Assembly: GCA_033439295.1 (NCBI GenBank)
Contig: JAVTLE010000010.1
Location: 1,798,001 to 1,862,000, forward strand
DNA length: 64,000 bases
Origin: Deuterostichococcus epilithicus
Lineage: Eukaryota; Chlorophyta; Trebouxiophyceae; Prasiolales; Stichococcaceae
Direction of reading: 5' to 3'
How positions within the stretch are numbered: position 1 is the first letter of the stretch; every line of letters begins with the position of its first letter. Position numbers and translations under genes: made by a program. The notes under the pieces were generated by a model, which was not told where the DNA came from, searched no databases, and was given only the letters and a program-made list of their open reading frames with translations. Shown piece by piece: positions 46,033-57,678 of this stretch.

Positions 46033-47327
46033 CTACCAGACGTCCGAGTCCTCGTCCTGGATCTCGAGCACGCCCGCCAGGAACTGCAGAATCATGAAGC
46101 CGAACAGCGGCGTCTGCGTAGACAGGCACAAGCGTACGATTAGCCGTGACAGACGCAGCACTGGTCAGCATGCGCATGGTTCCAGGTTCCAGTTGTGAGG
46201 AATCCCAATCCAAATTGTGCTGGACAGTCTGCCTCTGACAAGGTGCATCATAGCGGGCCACAGAGAGGAGCGACAAAATGACAACACAGGAGTTGGGGTG
46301 GGGAGCGAGACTCACGAAGTCGATGGTGCCAAGGAGCGGCGGCACCAGCCCCCGGAACAGGTTGAGGTATGGGTCTGTCACCTGCACCCGGGCAGCAGCA
46401 CGCTTGAACAAGCACATCAGGGCATGGACATGCGAGAAGAATGGCACAAGCCGTCGCCGGACGCCTGTAAACCTCAGACGGGCAAGGCAGCGGGGATTTG
46501 CTGCAGCTAGGGCACCTGTATAAAGAACACTCGCACACGCACACACAATCCACAGGACTTCTGCGCAGAACCCTGTGCCCTGGGTGCAACCGAGGGTTTC
46601 GCGGGGACCGCCATTGCTCACCTGGCGCAGCGCGAGCCACGGCTGGTCCTCCCAGTTGAAGGCGGGGAACCAGGACAGCAGCACCCGCATGAACAGCAGC
46701 AGCAGGTACAGCTTGATGAAGCTGGACACCGCGCGCGTGATGAGCAGCAGCGTGTGCAGCGAGCTGTTGGAGATGGCCGCAAACGGCGCCACCAGCATGA
46801 GTGTGCGCATCGAGCGGACGCTGCCCTTGATCTGCGCGTTGACCGCCTGCGGGCGCGCGCAAGGACGATGGGTGGGGGGACGACTTAGGGAGGGTCGCAG
46901 TGGGAGGGGCCGAGCTGAGTACAAGAAGGGCGCCTCCGCTTCCCCTCCCGCGCATCTTTCCCTGCCGACAGCTTCCCCTGCTGAGAGTTGTGGCGCACCG
47001 TCCAGTCTGGCACCCCCCAGCAGTGCTGCGAAGCTCTGCAGCTCCTGCATGATTGTACTGCCTGTGGCGACCAGACACTCGACATCATACAGGCAGACCT
47101 CTTACCGCTGCATCGAACTCCTTGCCCCCAGCGGCAGCCGCCGCAAACTTGGCCACCGCCGCCCGCCACACCGACGCAGCCAGCGCAGCGGCTCGTGCCA
47201 GCAGCTGCACTGGACCCCACGCCGGCTGCACCGGCTCAAAGTTGGGGGCTGCTGCTGCGGACGCTGCCACTGCCACAGGCTGGGTGCGCGGCGCGCAGCA
47301 GCTCCCGCCTCCGCGCCGCCGCAGCAT
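46033..47327 (-). CDS. YGGT family (YlmG-like) plastid membrane protein
   Basis: YGGT proteins are small membrane proteins. Plant YLMG members act in the plastid, in nucleoid distribution or in thylakoid complex assembly. The start at 47327 opens a basic, Ala-rich leader (MLRRRGGGSCCAPRTQPVAV), suggesting plastid targeting. Exons join in phase: GGKEFDAA, then ELQSFAALLG (about 47020-47050), then AVNAQIKGSVRSMRTLMLVA through LYLLLLFMRVLLSWFPAFNW (46620-46850). That exon carries the conserved hydrophobic helix and RVLLSWFP. VTDPYLNLFRGLVPPLLGTI (46320-46380) holds the family signature DPYLxxFRxxxP. The last exon is TPLFGFMILQFLAGVLEIQD (46035-46115), with the stop at 46033-46035. Two YGGT half-motifs are present, the normal count for one domain. 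A more upstream in-frame start cannot be excluded. Confidence 0.85.
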
Positions 47328-48129
47328 TGGCGTTGCATGCCTGCCGACGCTGCACAGCCCGCAGGGCGCTGACGTGTGTGCCACTACTGGTACAACGGAC
47401 CGAGTGCCTACACCAAGTGAAGCCTCTGGTTCAAGACGCGAATCTGGTAATGGGCCATGATGTGGTCTGCGAGTTAGCGCGCCCAAGCAGTGTTGAGTAT
47501 GGTCATCTGCATGCAGGGGCAGGCCGAGCGGAATCTGGGTGTAAACCACATCTATGATGCAGGCTCGTGATTTGCGCACCAATTTTGATTCCATTGACGA
47601 TCTGCGGCCTGCAGGACAGCAGGCCCAGCGCCATGCCTACTGGATGAATGCCCCACGCAAGCTGATCGAGACGCTGCCTCCGCCTCGCCGGCCAGCGCCT
47701 GTGCGATACTTCGAGCACGGCTGTGTCACCAACAACGTTCCGCAACGCAAACAGGCAATGCAGCGGCTTTCCGAGAGCAATCGCCGACACATCCCTGTCG
47801 TTATCCACCCCTGGGCAGTTTCCAGCTTGCCAGCCGAGCAGCGAGCATCCTGGCGCAGTTCGTAGTCTGAGTCCATATATCTCCTGAGTTTCACAACATC
47901 TTGGCTGGCGGTGCCAAGGGGATCACGACATCAACTTTGGCGAGTCTGCCCGAAGGCACACATCACTTCCGTTTTCGCGAGCTCGACCTGGGTGCAGCAG
48001 CGATGCTGCAGTCGCGACCGCAAACACTAGCTCGGACCTGCACCGTGTTGTGTCATTGAGCCATTGCGGCAGTCATCTTGAGATCACAGTCTCAGACTGA
48101 GCACCCGTGTAGCAAGCAAAGGGAGCAGC
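47328..48129. other. Divergent intergenic region (YGGT / PWWP genes)
   Basis: About 800 bases separate two divergent starts. The plus strand has a 103-codon frame at 47554-47865 and the minus strand an overlapping 85-codon one. Neither resembles a known family or has convincing splice context, so I do not call either as a gene. Confidence 0.4.
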
Positions 48130-51100
48130 ATGGTGAAAAAGCAGCCGATCGAGAGGACGCTCGCAGATGGCAAGTTCAAGGTCGGAGACCTGGTCTGGGC
48201 CAGCGTCAAGGGGTATCCGAGGTGCAGACCTGTTGGCGCTCCCCACCCACCTGCAATTCTAGTATCTGCCGTCAGGCCTGCCCTGAAAGGATCTGTTCAT
48301 TGCTGCGCATCCTCCTGCAAGTCAATAGCGCTTGCGCCTGCAGCCTGACATCGCGATCATCCTGCGATCAGCCGGGATACCGAACACGGCGGCGTGCGCG
48401 CTTGCGCAGGTGGCCGGGGCAGGTGGCCGACCCGGACAAGGCCGCGGAGCGGCACCTGGCCCTCCGGCGGCCCAACACCCTCCTGATCTACTTCTTCGGC
48501 GACCGCAGCTTCGGCTGGTTTCAGCCCGACACACTGGCGCCCTTCGGCGAGCACTACGGGCAGCTGTCCAAGGTCAAGGCCAAGAAGCCGGTGGGTGTGC
48601 ATCACAGCCTGCCGGCTTGCTACATGCGTCCGTCAGGGCTGACTGATGCCCTGAACCGCCAGACCAATCGCCAGGCACGCTGCGTAGAGTGCGCCTCCTG
48701 CGTCATCGCTGCGGTCATCGTGCGGCATCCAGACCAGTGCATTCGAGACAGCCTGCCCAGTGAAACTCAAGGACCTTGCCCTGCAGAACTTCCAGCGCGC
48801 GGTGGAGGAGGGCAAGGAAGTGCTGGACAGGCGCGCCGGCCGTGTTCCTGCCACCAGCCACCAGGCCTGGTGCGCATAAACACAGACCCAGTCAGGGTGG
48901 TCCTGCTGCATGGTTGCCGGATAAGCTTGCGATGCCCGGTCTGCTCAATTCAGCTGTCTTTGGGTGCTGGTCTGTGGAGTTTGCAAGCAAGCCTGGCCTC
49001 GAAAACCCTTGAAAGCCCCCGAGTAGCTGTTGCCACTGCACAGGGACGCTCTAGACCCGACCGATGAGCGAAATCAGCCCGGCTTTGGCGAGGACGGTGG
49101 CTCTGACGGCGAGGTCGGCCCCGGGGCGGCGGAGGCGCGGCGCGACCTGCGGCCGCCGGAGCCCNGCGCTGAAGTAGCGGCCCGCTGCCCGGCGGCCGTC
49201 GCGCTGGCCTGGCTGCACGCGACGGCGGCGGATCCGCACAACGAGCCCGCTGAGGTGGGCATGCACGGAGATGGGCCAGACTGAGGGATGGGAGCGTGTC
49301 TAGAAATATAAAGAAGGAACAAGGTGCCTCTGGCCGCGCGCTAGAATGCGACCATGGGCTTGCTGCTGAATTGCGGTGCGCCCTCTGCAAGCGGGGACTG
49401 AGGTGGGTCGCGGGGATAAGAGGGCTATGCAGTGGATGTCCGGCTGCAGGATTCGATGCACGCAGGACTTGGCTGCACAGTGGCACTGACCATTCCGGCC
49501 GCGCTGGAAGCTGCTGCCCAATCGCCACGAAATGCGTCAGCTTTTTCATGCCTGGGACTGTGGGCTTGGTCAGCAATTGCCCGCAGCAGGGTCCTCAGGC
49601 AGCACGATGTCCAATACAGGAGGCGGCGGCGCAGGCGTCCAGCGCGGCGCGACAGATCTTCAGCCTGGTGCGTGCACGGCTGGTCACGCCGGCGCCCAAG
49701 CCGGCCGCCAAGCCGGCCGTCAAGCGGCGAGTATTGGTCCAGAGCAGCGCAGGGCAGGACACCAAACCCGCCGCCGAGGAGAAGGCCGAACAGGTGAACT
49801 TCCCCTGAGGCGCCATCCCCCCGCGATGCGTTCTGCGGGGCATTCGCGGCGGCTGCTCTGCGCTCTGAACGGCTCCCTCGAACACGCGGCGCTCCCTCGC
49901 GGCACTGCCTGAACCGCAAAGCCCTGCACCGATGCTTGCAAAGCAATGCCGCAATGCATGTGCCAGTGGTGACGACCTGGCTGCACAGCCAGACTTGCTG
50001 CCTCCTCAAAGCATATGATGGTAAAGCTCCCAGCGCTTCAGGGGTGAGCTGCATGGCACAAGCAGGAGGGCGGCACGCCGCAGCCGCCGGTCAAGAAGCG
50101 CAAGGTCGAGGCGGGCGGCGGCAAGCGGGAGCGGCCGTCCTTGGCCGCGCTGGCGGCCCTGGCGGCGGAGGAGGAGGCGGAGCAGGAGCAGCGGCGCCGG
50201 GAGAAGGAGGCGGCAAAGGCGGCGCGGCGGGCGCAGCGCGAGGAGCGGCGCACGGCGGATCGGGCGGCGAAGGCGACGGCGCGATCGGACGAGGCGGCGG
50301 AGGTTACCCGCGAGCGCGGGTACGCATTATATATTCTATGCTTTCTTTTGTTATATGAGCAGCCGGACGGTGCAATGGCTGGCTGGCCGGCTCGTGCTTC
50401 CCAGGCGCCCAGCGTCGGCAATGGGGAATCGTGCGGTGGCTGGGTTTTGGGGAGTGGCAACTTGCCTTGCATGCACAGTGCAGCTGTAACCTCTCAATCT
50501 CAGGCATGACAACTTCAATCTCAGGCATGACAACGAGTTGCTGCCAGAGACTGTGTGCGGCTGTAACAACCTGCTCGACGATGATCCAGGCCGGTTGTCA
50601 TGGCGGCATTCATTTTCTGCCAGCGACTCGTGCTGTGGTGACATGCTCCTGTGTTGCAATGTTGCAATGTCAGGCGCGGTCATGAAAGCAAGCCAGCGTG
50701 GTTACCAAATCATCGTCCTCCGCATGTTCAGACAGGAATCTTCTGCTGTGAAAAGCCCTCCTTCCGGTAAAGCAGATGCTGTCCACATGCGCAGGCTGGC
50801 AAACGTCGAGCGGGAGCTGCGACTGCTGCCCGCGGAGGTGGTGGCAGGGCTGTCTGCCATTGCGCGCTCGCCGGACGCCTTCTTGGACGGCGCTTTCGGC
50901 ACTGCCGCCGCCGCAGCACTGCGGCTCCGCGAACTGGTGGGGCGCCCCCCTTGCAGTGCTTGCTGCAGCTGCTGCTCTGCTGCGGGGGCGAGTCATAACA
51001 CTCAACTTGACATGCAACACAACATGAGTGCGCACTCACATAACTTTCCAGCTGATTGGCGTGTCCTCGCTGCCGCGCAGACGTTTGCAAAGAGCCGGCT

Positions 51101-54100
51101 GCGGTCGGAGGGCGCCATCGGGGACGCGCTGCTTGCGGTGCTCGGGTCGCCCAAGGTGGCATTTGCTCGCCGCAAGCGCCGCGAGGCGGGCGTTGCGCCG
51201 CCGCCCGAGCTGGAGGCGCCGCCCGGCAAGGCAGCTGGCGACGAGTACAGGTGAGGCAGGTCTTGCGTGGGACGACTGCTGCTGGTCCCTGGTGCCGCCG
51301 CCTGACCCGGATGCGCCGACCAGCAACGCATGTGGCGATGTGCATAGTTGTGGAAGGAAAAAGAAGTTCGATGCTGCTTCCTGCTGCTTCCTGCCGCCGC
51401 TTTCGCTGCCGCTGATGCCGCCACTTCTTCTGCGTTTGGGTTTGAGGACCAGAGCTGTGGAGTTGCATGCAACGCTTCAGCGCTAGCGTGGCTGCCGCTG
51501 CGACGTTTGAACAATTCCATCAAGGCAGTACACCAAAAGTAAGGCCTGAGGCCCAAGACAACAAGGCCCTGCCGGCGCTCCTACCTGGCCACCCATACAA
51601 CGCTCGGCCGCGCACGCGCATCGAACCCTGCATGACGCCCGACACCTGGTCATGTGCAGGTGGGCGGCGTATGCAGAGCACGTGCCGGCGACGCGGGAGG
51701 CCTTCGACACCATGCTGGCGGCCTTTTATGACCGCCACGACGCGACGCAGGTGGGTTGGACTGACTGTTCAGGCCGCCTTCTTCGTTCCAGCACTTCGGC
51801 GGTTGCTAGCTACGCAGACAACGTGTCGAGCTGGCAGAAGGCGTGTCGAGTCCTGCCACGTTACCACACCGTCTCCGTTGTTCGTACCATGTCACGGCTG
51901 GCGTGCGGCGATGTCAGCTGCTGAGTGGCACTCGCTGTCGAGGCCTGTAGGCCAGCGATTTGCCGCACTCCAGCACAGAAAAAGCACAAGGAACACTACT
52001 GCAGCACAGAGCAAGACACAAGTGCTCCCATTTGGAGCACAACGCACAGCGCACCACAGCACGAGCTTCGTAAGCTGATAAAGATAAAGCACTGACACTC
52101 ACGCACAAGTCACCACCCCACACGAAACACTGTGCGTCTACAACGCGCGGGCGGCGCCAATGCTGGACCACAAGAGATGTTGCCACTCGAGCACAAACAC
52201 TTGAAAGGTGTACTATGTACATACACCTGAAATTGCAGCATCTGGTCAAATGCACAGGCGGTGCCGGTGCTGGACCACCAGCCGCTGGACCTGTGGGCGC
52301 TGTTCCAGGCGGTCGCACGCCGCGGCGGCTACCAGGCCGTGTATGCCAACAGGTGCGGCGGGATACTTCAGATTCCAGGGTTTAGAGTGTAGCGTGCCAT
52401 ATCGAGGAGTGTGCAAGTTCCTGTTGCAAACTCGAGCGCGCAGACGGGCGCCTGCGGGCGGTGGCTGCCGCTGGACGCAGCGAGCCGCATAGGCTTGTCA
52501 CGTGTCATGTCGCAGTGCATGCCGCACAGCTGGCCTGCCGTGCGGCTATCGTGCCTGTGTCAGGCCGTATAAAAATCAAACATGTGTCGGACGTCCCTTT
52601 GCGTGATTGTTCCGGGAGGCAGCCCGTTGCAGACCGCGCGTGTTGAGACGACTTGCTCATGTCCCGAGTGGTGCACCAATGAGGGCCCCTGCGTGCGGCG
52701 CAGGCAGTGGCGGGCGGTGCTGCGGGAGCTGCGGCCGGACGTGGACAAGGCCTCCCTGCAGCAGAACCTCACGAAGCACTACCGACGGCTGCTGCTGGCG
52801 CTCGAGGCCGACCTGTGCGCCGAGCGCGGCGCCCAGGTGTTTTTCAGGGTTTAGGGTTTAGGTACCCCCCCTTTATGAGCAGAATCCCACTCCTGCGCTC
52901 CGCCGTCTCATGCAGCCTGACGCCGGGGGCGGCTGGCGGCTGCCACCCCAAGCGCCGCAGCCAGCTGGCCCCCCGTAGTGCAAGATTCATCGCCCCAGGG
53001 GACTGCTCTTTGCTTGGGTCCATGTGCTTCTGCTGACGCCCATCACCGACACTCCCCTGTCCTTGGGGGTCGGAGTGGGACTTGCAACGCGCCAACGCAA
53101 GGCGCTCGCCGCGCTAAGCATCCGCCGATTGATGTTGGGCACGCACTGCCTCCCAGGTGGAGGTGCGCAGGGTGCAGCGCGCCTCTCCGGCGGCCAAGGC
53201 GGCTGCCAGGGCTGAGCGGCAGCAGGCGCGCAAGGCCGCCACCGCAAGCGCCGAGAAGTCGGTGAGCCTACACTGTTGTTCCCACTGTCGGCAGGAAGCA
53301 CACCCTGCACTGCCGCTGCACAGGTGCTGCCTCGGTTATGTCCAGCCCGCATCCCGGCAGCAGCAACCCGGCGCTGCACTCCTCGTTTCCCTTGTGTCGA
53401 CTCAGGCACACACGGAGCATGCCATGCAGGCGGGCCGCAGCCTGAAGGACACGCCAGCAGGCGCGGCACTCGGCTTCGGCGACGTGCCGCAGCCGGACAG
53501 CAGCAGCGGCGAGGAGGATGACGAGCCCGACAGCAGCAGTGACGATGACAGCGACGCAGGGCCCAAGGTCTGCCACATGTGCCACACGCGTCGCAACAGC
53601 TGCACGAGCCGGAAAGCCCCTCAACAATTGCAAGCGTCGTTCTGCTTTGCAGCCCTTTGAGATTGGACTTGAGGCCAGGGGCTCTCGCCTGAACGTTGGT
53701 GGATCAACATGTTGGCGGCAGCGGCTTCAGCTTGGACGTCAAACTCTTCCAATGCTGGCCTGCATCAACACCCGGTTCGCCGCTCGCTCGATTGGGCAAC
53801 TCATGTGCAGGCGCAGGCCGCACCTGCTGTCGAGCCAGGCAGCCCGGCGGCCAAGCGCGCGCGTCTGCAGGCTGTGGCAGACAGGCGCAAGGCCAAGCAG
53901 CAGCTCGCTGAGCTGGACCCGCTTGCCAAGCGCCAGGTGTGGTCTTTCTTTACTACGCCGGGATCGTTGCCATGTCCTGGCGACTGCACAAGGAACTGCT
54001 TGCACCACTATGCCGGCAGCACACAGACCAGACCGGCAATTGTGGGCCACCTGCATTGTGGAATGACAACATATCCATGCAGCAAGGTTTATCCATCGCT

Positions 54101-56310
54101 GGCGGCAAGCGCCGTGATCAGAAATGCTCCTGCAAAGCGCACGGGGCCATCCCTGCAGGCCTCGGAGAAGACCGCCAGGATGCTGGCGGAGTTCGAGAAC
54201 TTGCACGGCGGCAACGGCGCGGCGCCGGTGGCCGGCAACGCGGCGGCGGCGGCCCTCATCCCCAAGCGTGAGCCAGCGCCCAGGCAGCAGGCGCGCCAGA
54301 CCTCCCCTCGATGCATCCGCCTCACCGCTCGCTGATAGGCTGTGCGGTTTGCCTGGTGCAACGCTGTCCAGAGTAGCAGCGATGCTGCTGAAGCTGCCAC
54401 GGCCTGCGCCGCCCCGCGTCGCCTGATCACGAGGTGCATGCCTTTGTCGGCCAACAACGAACACGTGCTGCACCGAGCACCAGCCTGTGCTGCTCGTGCC
54501 GTGGCTGCCGACGGCATGCCCGAATGCCATCTGAAGCGCGCTTTGCTGCCTGCAGGCGCGGCCGCAGAGGGAGGCTGACCGGCGCAAGACCATCGTGCTG
54601 CGCTTTCCAAAGGACTACCAAATGCCGACCAAGGCGCAGGTGCACCTTGAAATGAATATCTCCCGCCTGGCCGCTGGTTGCTGCTGCAGCACCCGCGCTC
54701 ATGAGCTCCTCCCCATGCCAAGCAGGCAGCCGCAGCTCAAGCCGTGGCACCAAAGCGCGTGACCCGCTCACAGGCCTGGTAGACGGGCTTCTAGCACATC
54801 TTCATGGAGAACATGTTTCACAGCCGCGGTCCTGCGGCACGCACACGCTGACGTCTGTTATCAATCCCGGCAGGTGCTGCTGGCAGGCGTGAACTCGGGG
54901 CAGCTGTCTGCAGAGGACGTCTACATCTTCACCAAGTCCTATGCCGCCTGCCTGGACTACACCTCCGTGGAGGTCGGCGCCTTGTCGTTTGTGATTAGAA
55001 CCTCAACATATCACACGTCTTGCCAGCTGCTCGTCTACAATGCATGGCACTTAGGGAACTGACATTGTGTGGAATGACACGTTCCACAGTCACTGCACTT
55101 TCAAAAATGGGCTGTGGTAGCCTGTGGCTGCACTGTTGGAGCTCAAACTCCTTCCGACATGTGGTCCACCACTGGTCCTCCCTCAACTTGAGATCCTCCA
55201 CCTGCACGATGACATCGTCCGGTCTCGCTTGCAGGTGGCGAAGACGGCAGAGCAGTGGTTCATCGCGAACGCGGACCGCCAGTTCAGGGTTGCGCGCGGC
55301 CAGAACGTGCGCGTCACGCGAGAGGTGGGTGCAACACAGCGTGCACGTTGCCCGGGAGCACGTCTCGACATCTGGCCCCTCACCTTGGCACAGAGCAGCT
55401 GGAGGCAAACCCTAAACCCTACGGCACGGTGCACCTGCTGCCGTGCCCTGCTGAGACCGCTGTCCTGGCGCCACGCTGCCTGGTTGGAGCCTGCTTGCGC
55501 AGCAGCTGGGCGGTTGCTGCTGCGTGGCGACAGGGTGACTGCCTGCCGCCGCATCGATGTGCGTCGGGCGTCTCGCTGCGGCCGCAACAGTGCTGCGACG
55601 ACGCTCGCGCCTCCGGCATGCACCAGAGCTCTCTCCTCTTGTGTTGCAGCTGAAGCGGGAGACGAACCGGCAGCGGGCGGAGAGGCAACCTTCCGGCCGC
55701 GGCACCGCCGCCGGCCGGCCGGCCGAGCTGTCGCTGCCGCCGCCGAGGCTGGCGCCGCTGCCGGCGCCGCCGACGCCCGCCGCCGGCAACACGGGCGTGC
55801 CCTTCGACGCGCGCACGGGCGTGCCATACATGCCACCCGGCGGCGTCGGCGGCGGCGGCGGCGCCGTCGGCGGCGGCGGCGGCGACCGTGCGACCGCGCC
55901 CTTTGACCCGCGCCGCGCGGCGGTGGATCCTCGGCAACAGGCGGCGCCGCCCGTCTCAGGTGCGAAAACAACCTCAGTACATGTAAACGGGCTGTGGATG
56001 CGCTTGTGTGCAGCTGCGAATGCGCACTGCGTGCAGCGCCCCCAGTCGGACTGCCGCCGGTCGCTGGGCCGCCTGCGTGCGAGCATCGGCTAGGCCCTGC
56101 AGCCTCAACAGCAGTGCCATTATGTGTCTGGGGCTCTGCATCAGCGTGCACATGCAGCAGTCGTGGATGGATGCATCGTTGACGCGCATTGCTTGCGCAC
56201 CCAGGCGGATCATGTGATGCGCCCGGTCTGTTCATTGCAGTTGACCTGAGGCACGGCGGCCGCATTGTGGCGCCAGCATGGGGGCAGCACCAGGATCCGC
56301 GGCAGCAGCA

Positions 56311-56355
<45 letters not shown>

Positions 56356-56884
56356 CTGGCAGCCTGCCACGATGCCACAGCCGCGCTACGGCCAGGCCGC
56401 GCCGGCGCAGCCGCCGCCNCCGCCGGCCCGACCGGCGCCGCCGCCCGCGGCCGGCTATGGCAGGGCGCACGGCGGCGGCGGCGGCTTTGGCGGGCCCAGG
56501 CCAGTTGCCTACGGTGGCAGAGGTCTTGCAGATCATGAGGCTGCCGCCCGCGCCGGCTCTGCTGCGCCCGGCAGCGCGCCCGCTCCCGGCGTGCAGCTGC
56601 CTCAGGGCCTCGACTTCGCGGCGATCTCCGCCATCCTGCAGAACGTGCAGCAGGCGCCCAGCTCGGCGCTGCCGCCGGCGGACCCGCGCGCGACGGTCGC
56701 ACCNGCGCCGCCCGCCGCCNCNCAAGGCCCGCCGCCGGCAGCGCACNGGGCGCCGCCGCCCGCAGCTGCGGACCGTCCCCCGGCGTCAGCGGTTGCGGCC
56801 GACACTGGGCCGCAGGAGGGCCGGGATGTCGGGCGGGACCTGCAAGCCCTGCTGGCCAGGCTGCTGCCTGATGGCAGTGGATGA
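48130..56884 (+). CDS. PWWP and ARID domain chromatin protein with polyglutamine tract
   Basis: This is probably a nuclear chromatin reader: PWWP domains bind methylated-histone nucleosomes and ARID domains bind DNA. Exon 1 (48130 to about 48221) gives FKVGDLVWASVKGYPR. It splices in phase 2 to WPGQVADPDKAAERHLALRR and LIYFFGDRSFGWFQPDTLAP (48412-48590), a PWWP domain with the PRWPG core. Further exons give FQRAVEEGKEVLD (48790), a nuclear-signal-like KKRKVEAGGGKRERPS (50095), ERELRLLPAEVVAGLSAIAR (50810) as in plant PWWP proteins, and the ARID: FDTMLAAFYDRHDATQ (51700), VPVLDHQPLDLWALFQAVAR then RGGYQAVY (52260), and WRAVLRELRPDVDKASLQQN (52709). Acidic Ser/Asp stretches (53490), FPKDYQMPTKAQ (54606) and a Gly/Pro/Gln-rich end with polyQ (56303-56352) follow. 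The stop is at 56882. I treat it as one gene because no internal start or stop stands out, but it could be two. Confidence 0.7.
50494..50532 (+). repeat. Two-copy 20-base tandem repeat in an intron
   Basis: AATCTCAGGCATGACAAC occurs twice back to back, with two bases between the copies, in an intron of the PWWP/ARID gene. It is a small simple tandem duplication. Confidence 0.85.
52846..52862 (+). repeat. Interstitial telomere-like TTTAGGG motif
   Basis: AGGGTTTAGGGTTTAGG lies just after the ARID exon ending AERGAQ, inside an intron. It is slightly more than two units of the plant/green-algal telomere repeat. Confidence 0.85.
55407..55420 (+). repeat. Second telomere-like motif (CCCTAAA orientation)
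   Basis: AAACCCTAAACCCT gives two units in the opposite orientation to the copy at 52846, again in an intron of the same gene. Confidence 0.85.
56303..56352 (+). repeat. CAG/CAA tract coding polyglutamine
   Basis: About 17 glutamine codons, mostly CAG with a CAA near each end, lie in the last coding region of the PWWP/ARID gene, after W-G-Q-H-Q-D-P-R. The length is probably polymorphic. Confidence 0.9.
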
Positions 56885-57106
56885 GTCCGGGCGCCGGCTG
56901 AGACGGCCGCGCAATTCTTGACCTCCGGGCTACCTATAATGTTGACCACTGTTTCGTGTTCGCAGCAGAGTGTCGGCCACTCAAACAATTGAGCAGCCTG
57001 CCTTGATCAGGAGTTCGCAAAGAAGGTTGCCGCTAGGAAGTGTGTGCTGTAGGTAGCAACTCTTCTAGCTGGGTTACAGGGCAACAGGGGTGTCGCAATC
57101 TCAGTC
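56885..57106. other. Short intergenic gap
   Basis: This lies between the stop of the PWWP/ARID gene and the ATG of the candidate small gene. On the minus strand TGTAA reads at 57074-57078, which could serve the minus-strand gene ending near 57556. Nothing else was recognised. Confidence 0.35.
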
Positions 57107-57678
57107 ATGACGTTCCAACCTCTAAAGTCCCTGAGTGCCACAGGCAGGACCGGCTTGCATGCCATTTCCCAGATGTCGAATGAGGCCAAGAAGTACAAGG
57201 TATGACAGGGCTACGCCATGACGGATGGACAGCGTTGCACGTTCGGATCAGTTTCGGCCGCCCCTTGAAATGCCACTGACGCAATTTAGCGTGCACGTGT
57301 GCCGGGCCTGCAATGAGAAAACGGAGACACGTTATTCGCTGTGGAGGCATGTATGTGCCTGTCGAGGCTCCCTGCCTAGATAGGCAGGGCATGTTGGTCT
57401 GTATGCACCGTGAGCAGTGACGCACGTAAGGTGCCCGACCCAGCGGTAGGGCCTCGCCGCCCAGGACCTAGCCGACTGTGTTTCAGGCGACATCCTCCTG
57501 CAAATTCGCTCCAGCTGCTTTCCTTTCTGTCTGAAGGTGGCGAGGGCAGCAATACTCACTTCTTGCTGCGAACACGCCATCCCCCTGGTTCCCCCGCCCT
57601 CCGCACTACAGGACATGCAAGGACATCGTGAACAGTCTGGACAGCCTGCTGAACGATGTCACTTTCAACGACAAGTAG
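57107..57678 (+). CDS. Candidate 49-residue two-exon protein
   Basis: Exon 1 (57107-57199) encodes 31 residues beginning MTFQPLKSLSATGRTGLHAI and ending SNEAKKYK before a GTATGA donor. A second exon at 57622-57678 follows an AAG acceptor in matching phase 0 and encodes DIVNSLDSLLNDVTFNDK plus TAG. The joined product is 49 residues, helical-looking and balanced in charge, unlike the Arg/Ala/Pro-rich noise frames typical of this GC-rich DNA. The intron would be about 420 bases, and an extra exon between the two is possible. No family is recognised. It overlaps the uncertain 3' end of the minus-strand gene next door. Confidence 0.4.

Noticed and set aside
47554-47865. 103-codon plus-strand frame between the YGGT and PWWP genes
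   Set aside because: It has less noise-like composition than most shadows, but there is no family match, no splice context and an equally long frame on the other strand. Not enough to call a gene.
48078-49067. 329-codon plus-strand frame overlapping the PWWP exon
   Set aside because: It runs across introns in a different frame from the PWWP domain and has no family resemblance.
55183-56370. 395-codon minus-strand frame with a polycysteine run
   Set aside because: It is antisense to the PWWP/ARID gene. The Cys run is the complement of the CAG tract, and the rest is Arg/Ala/Pro noise from high GC.
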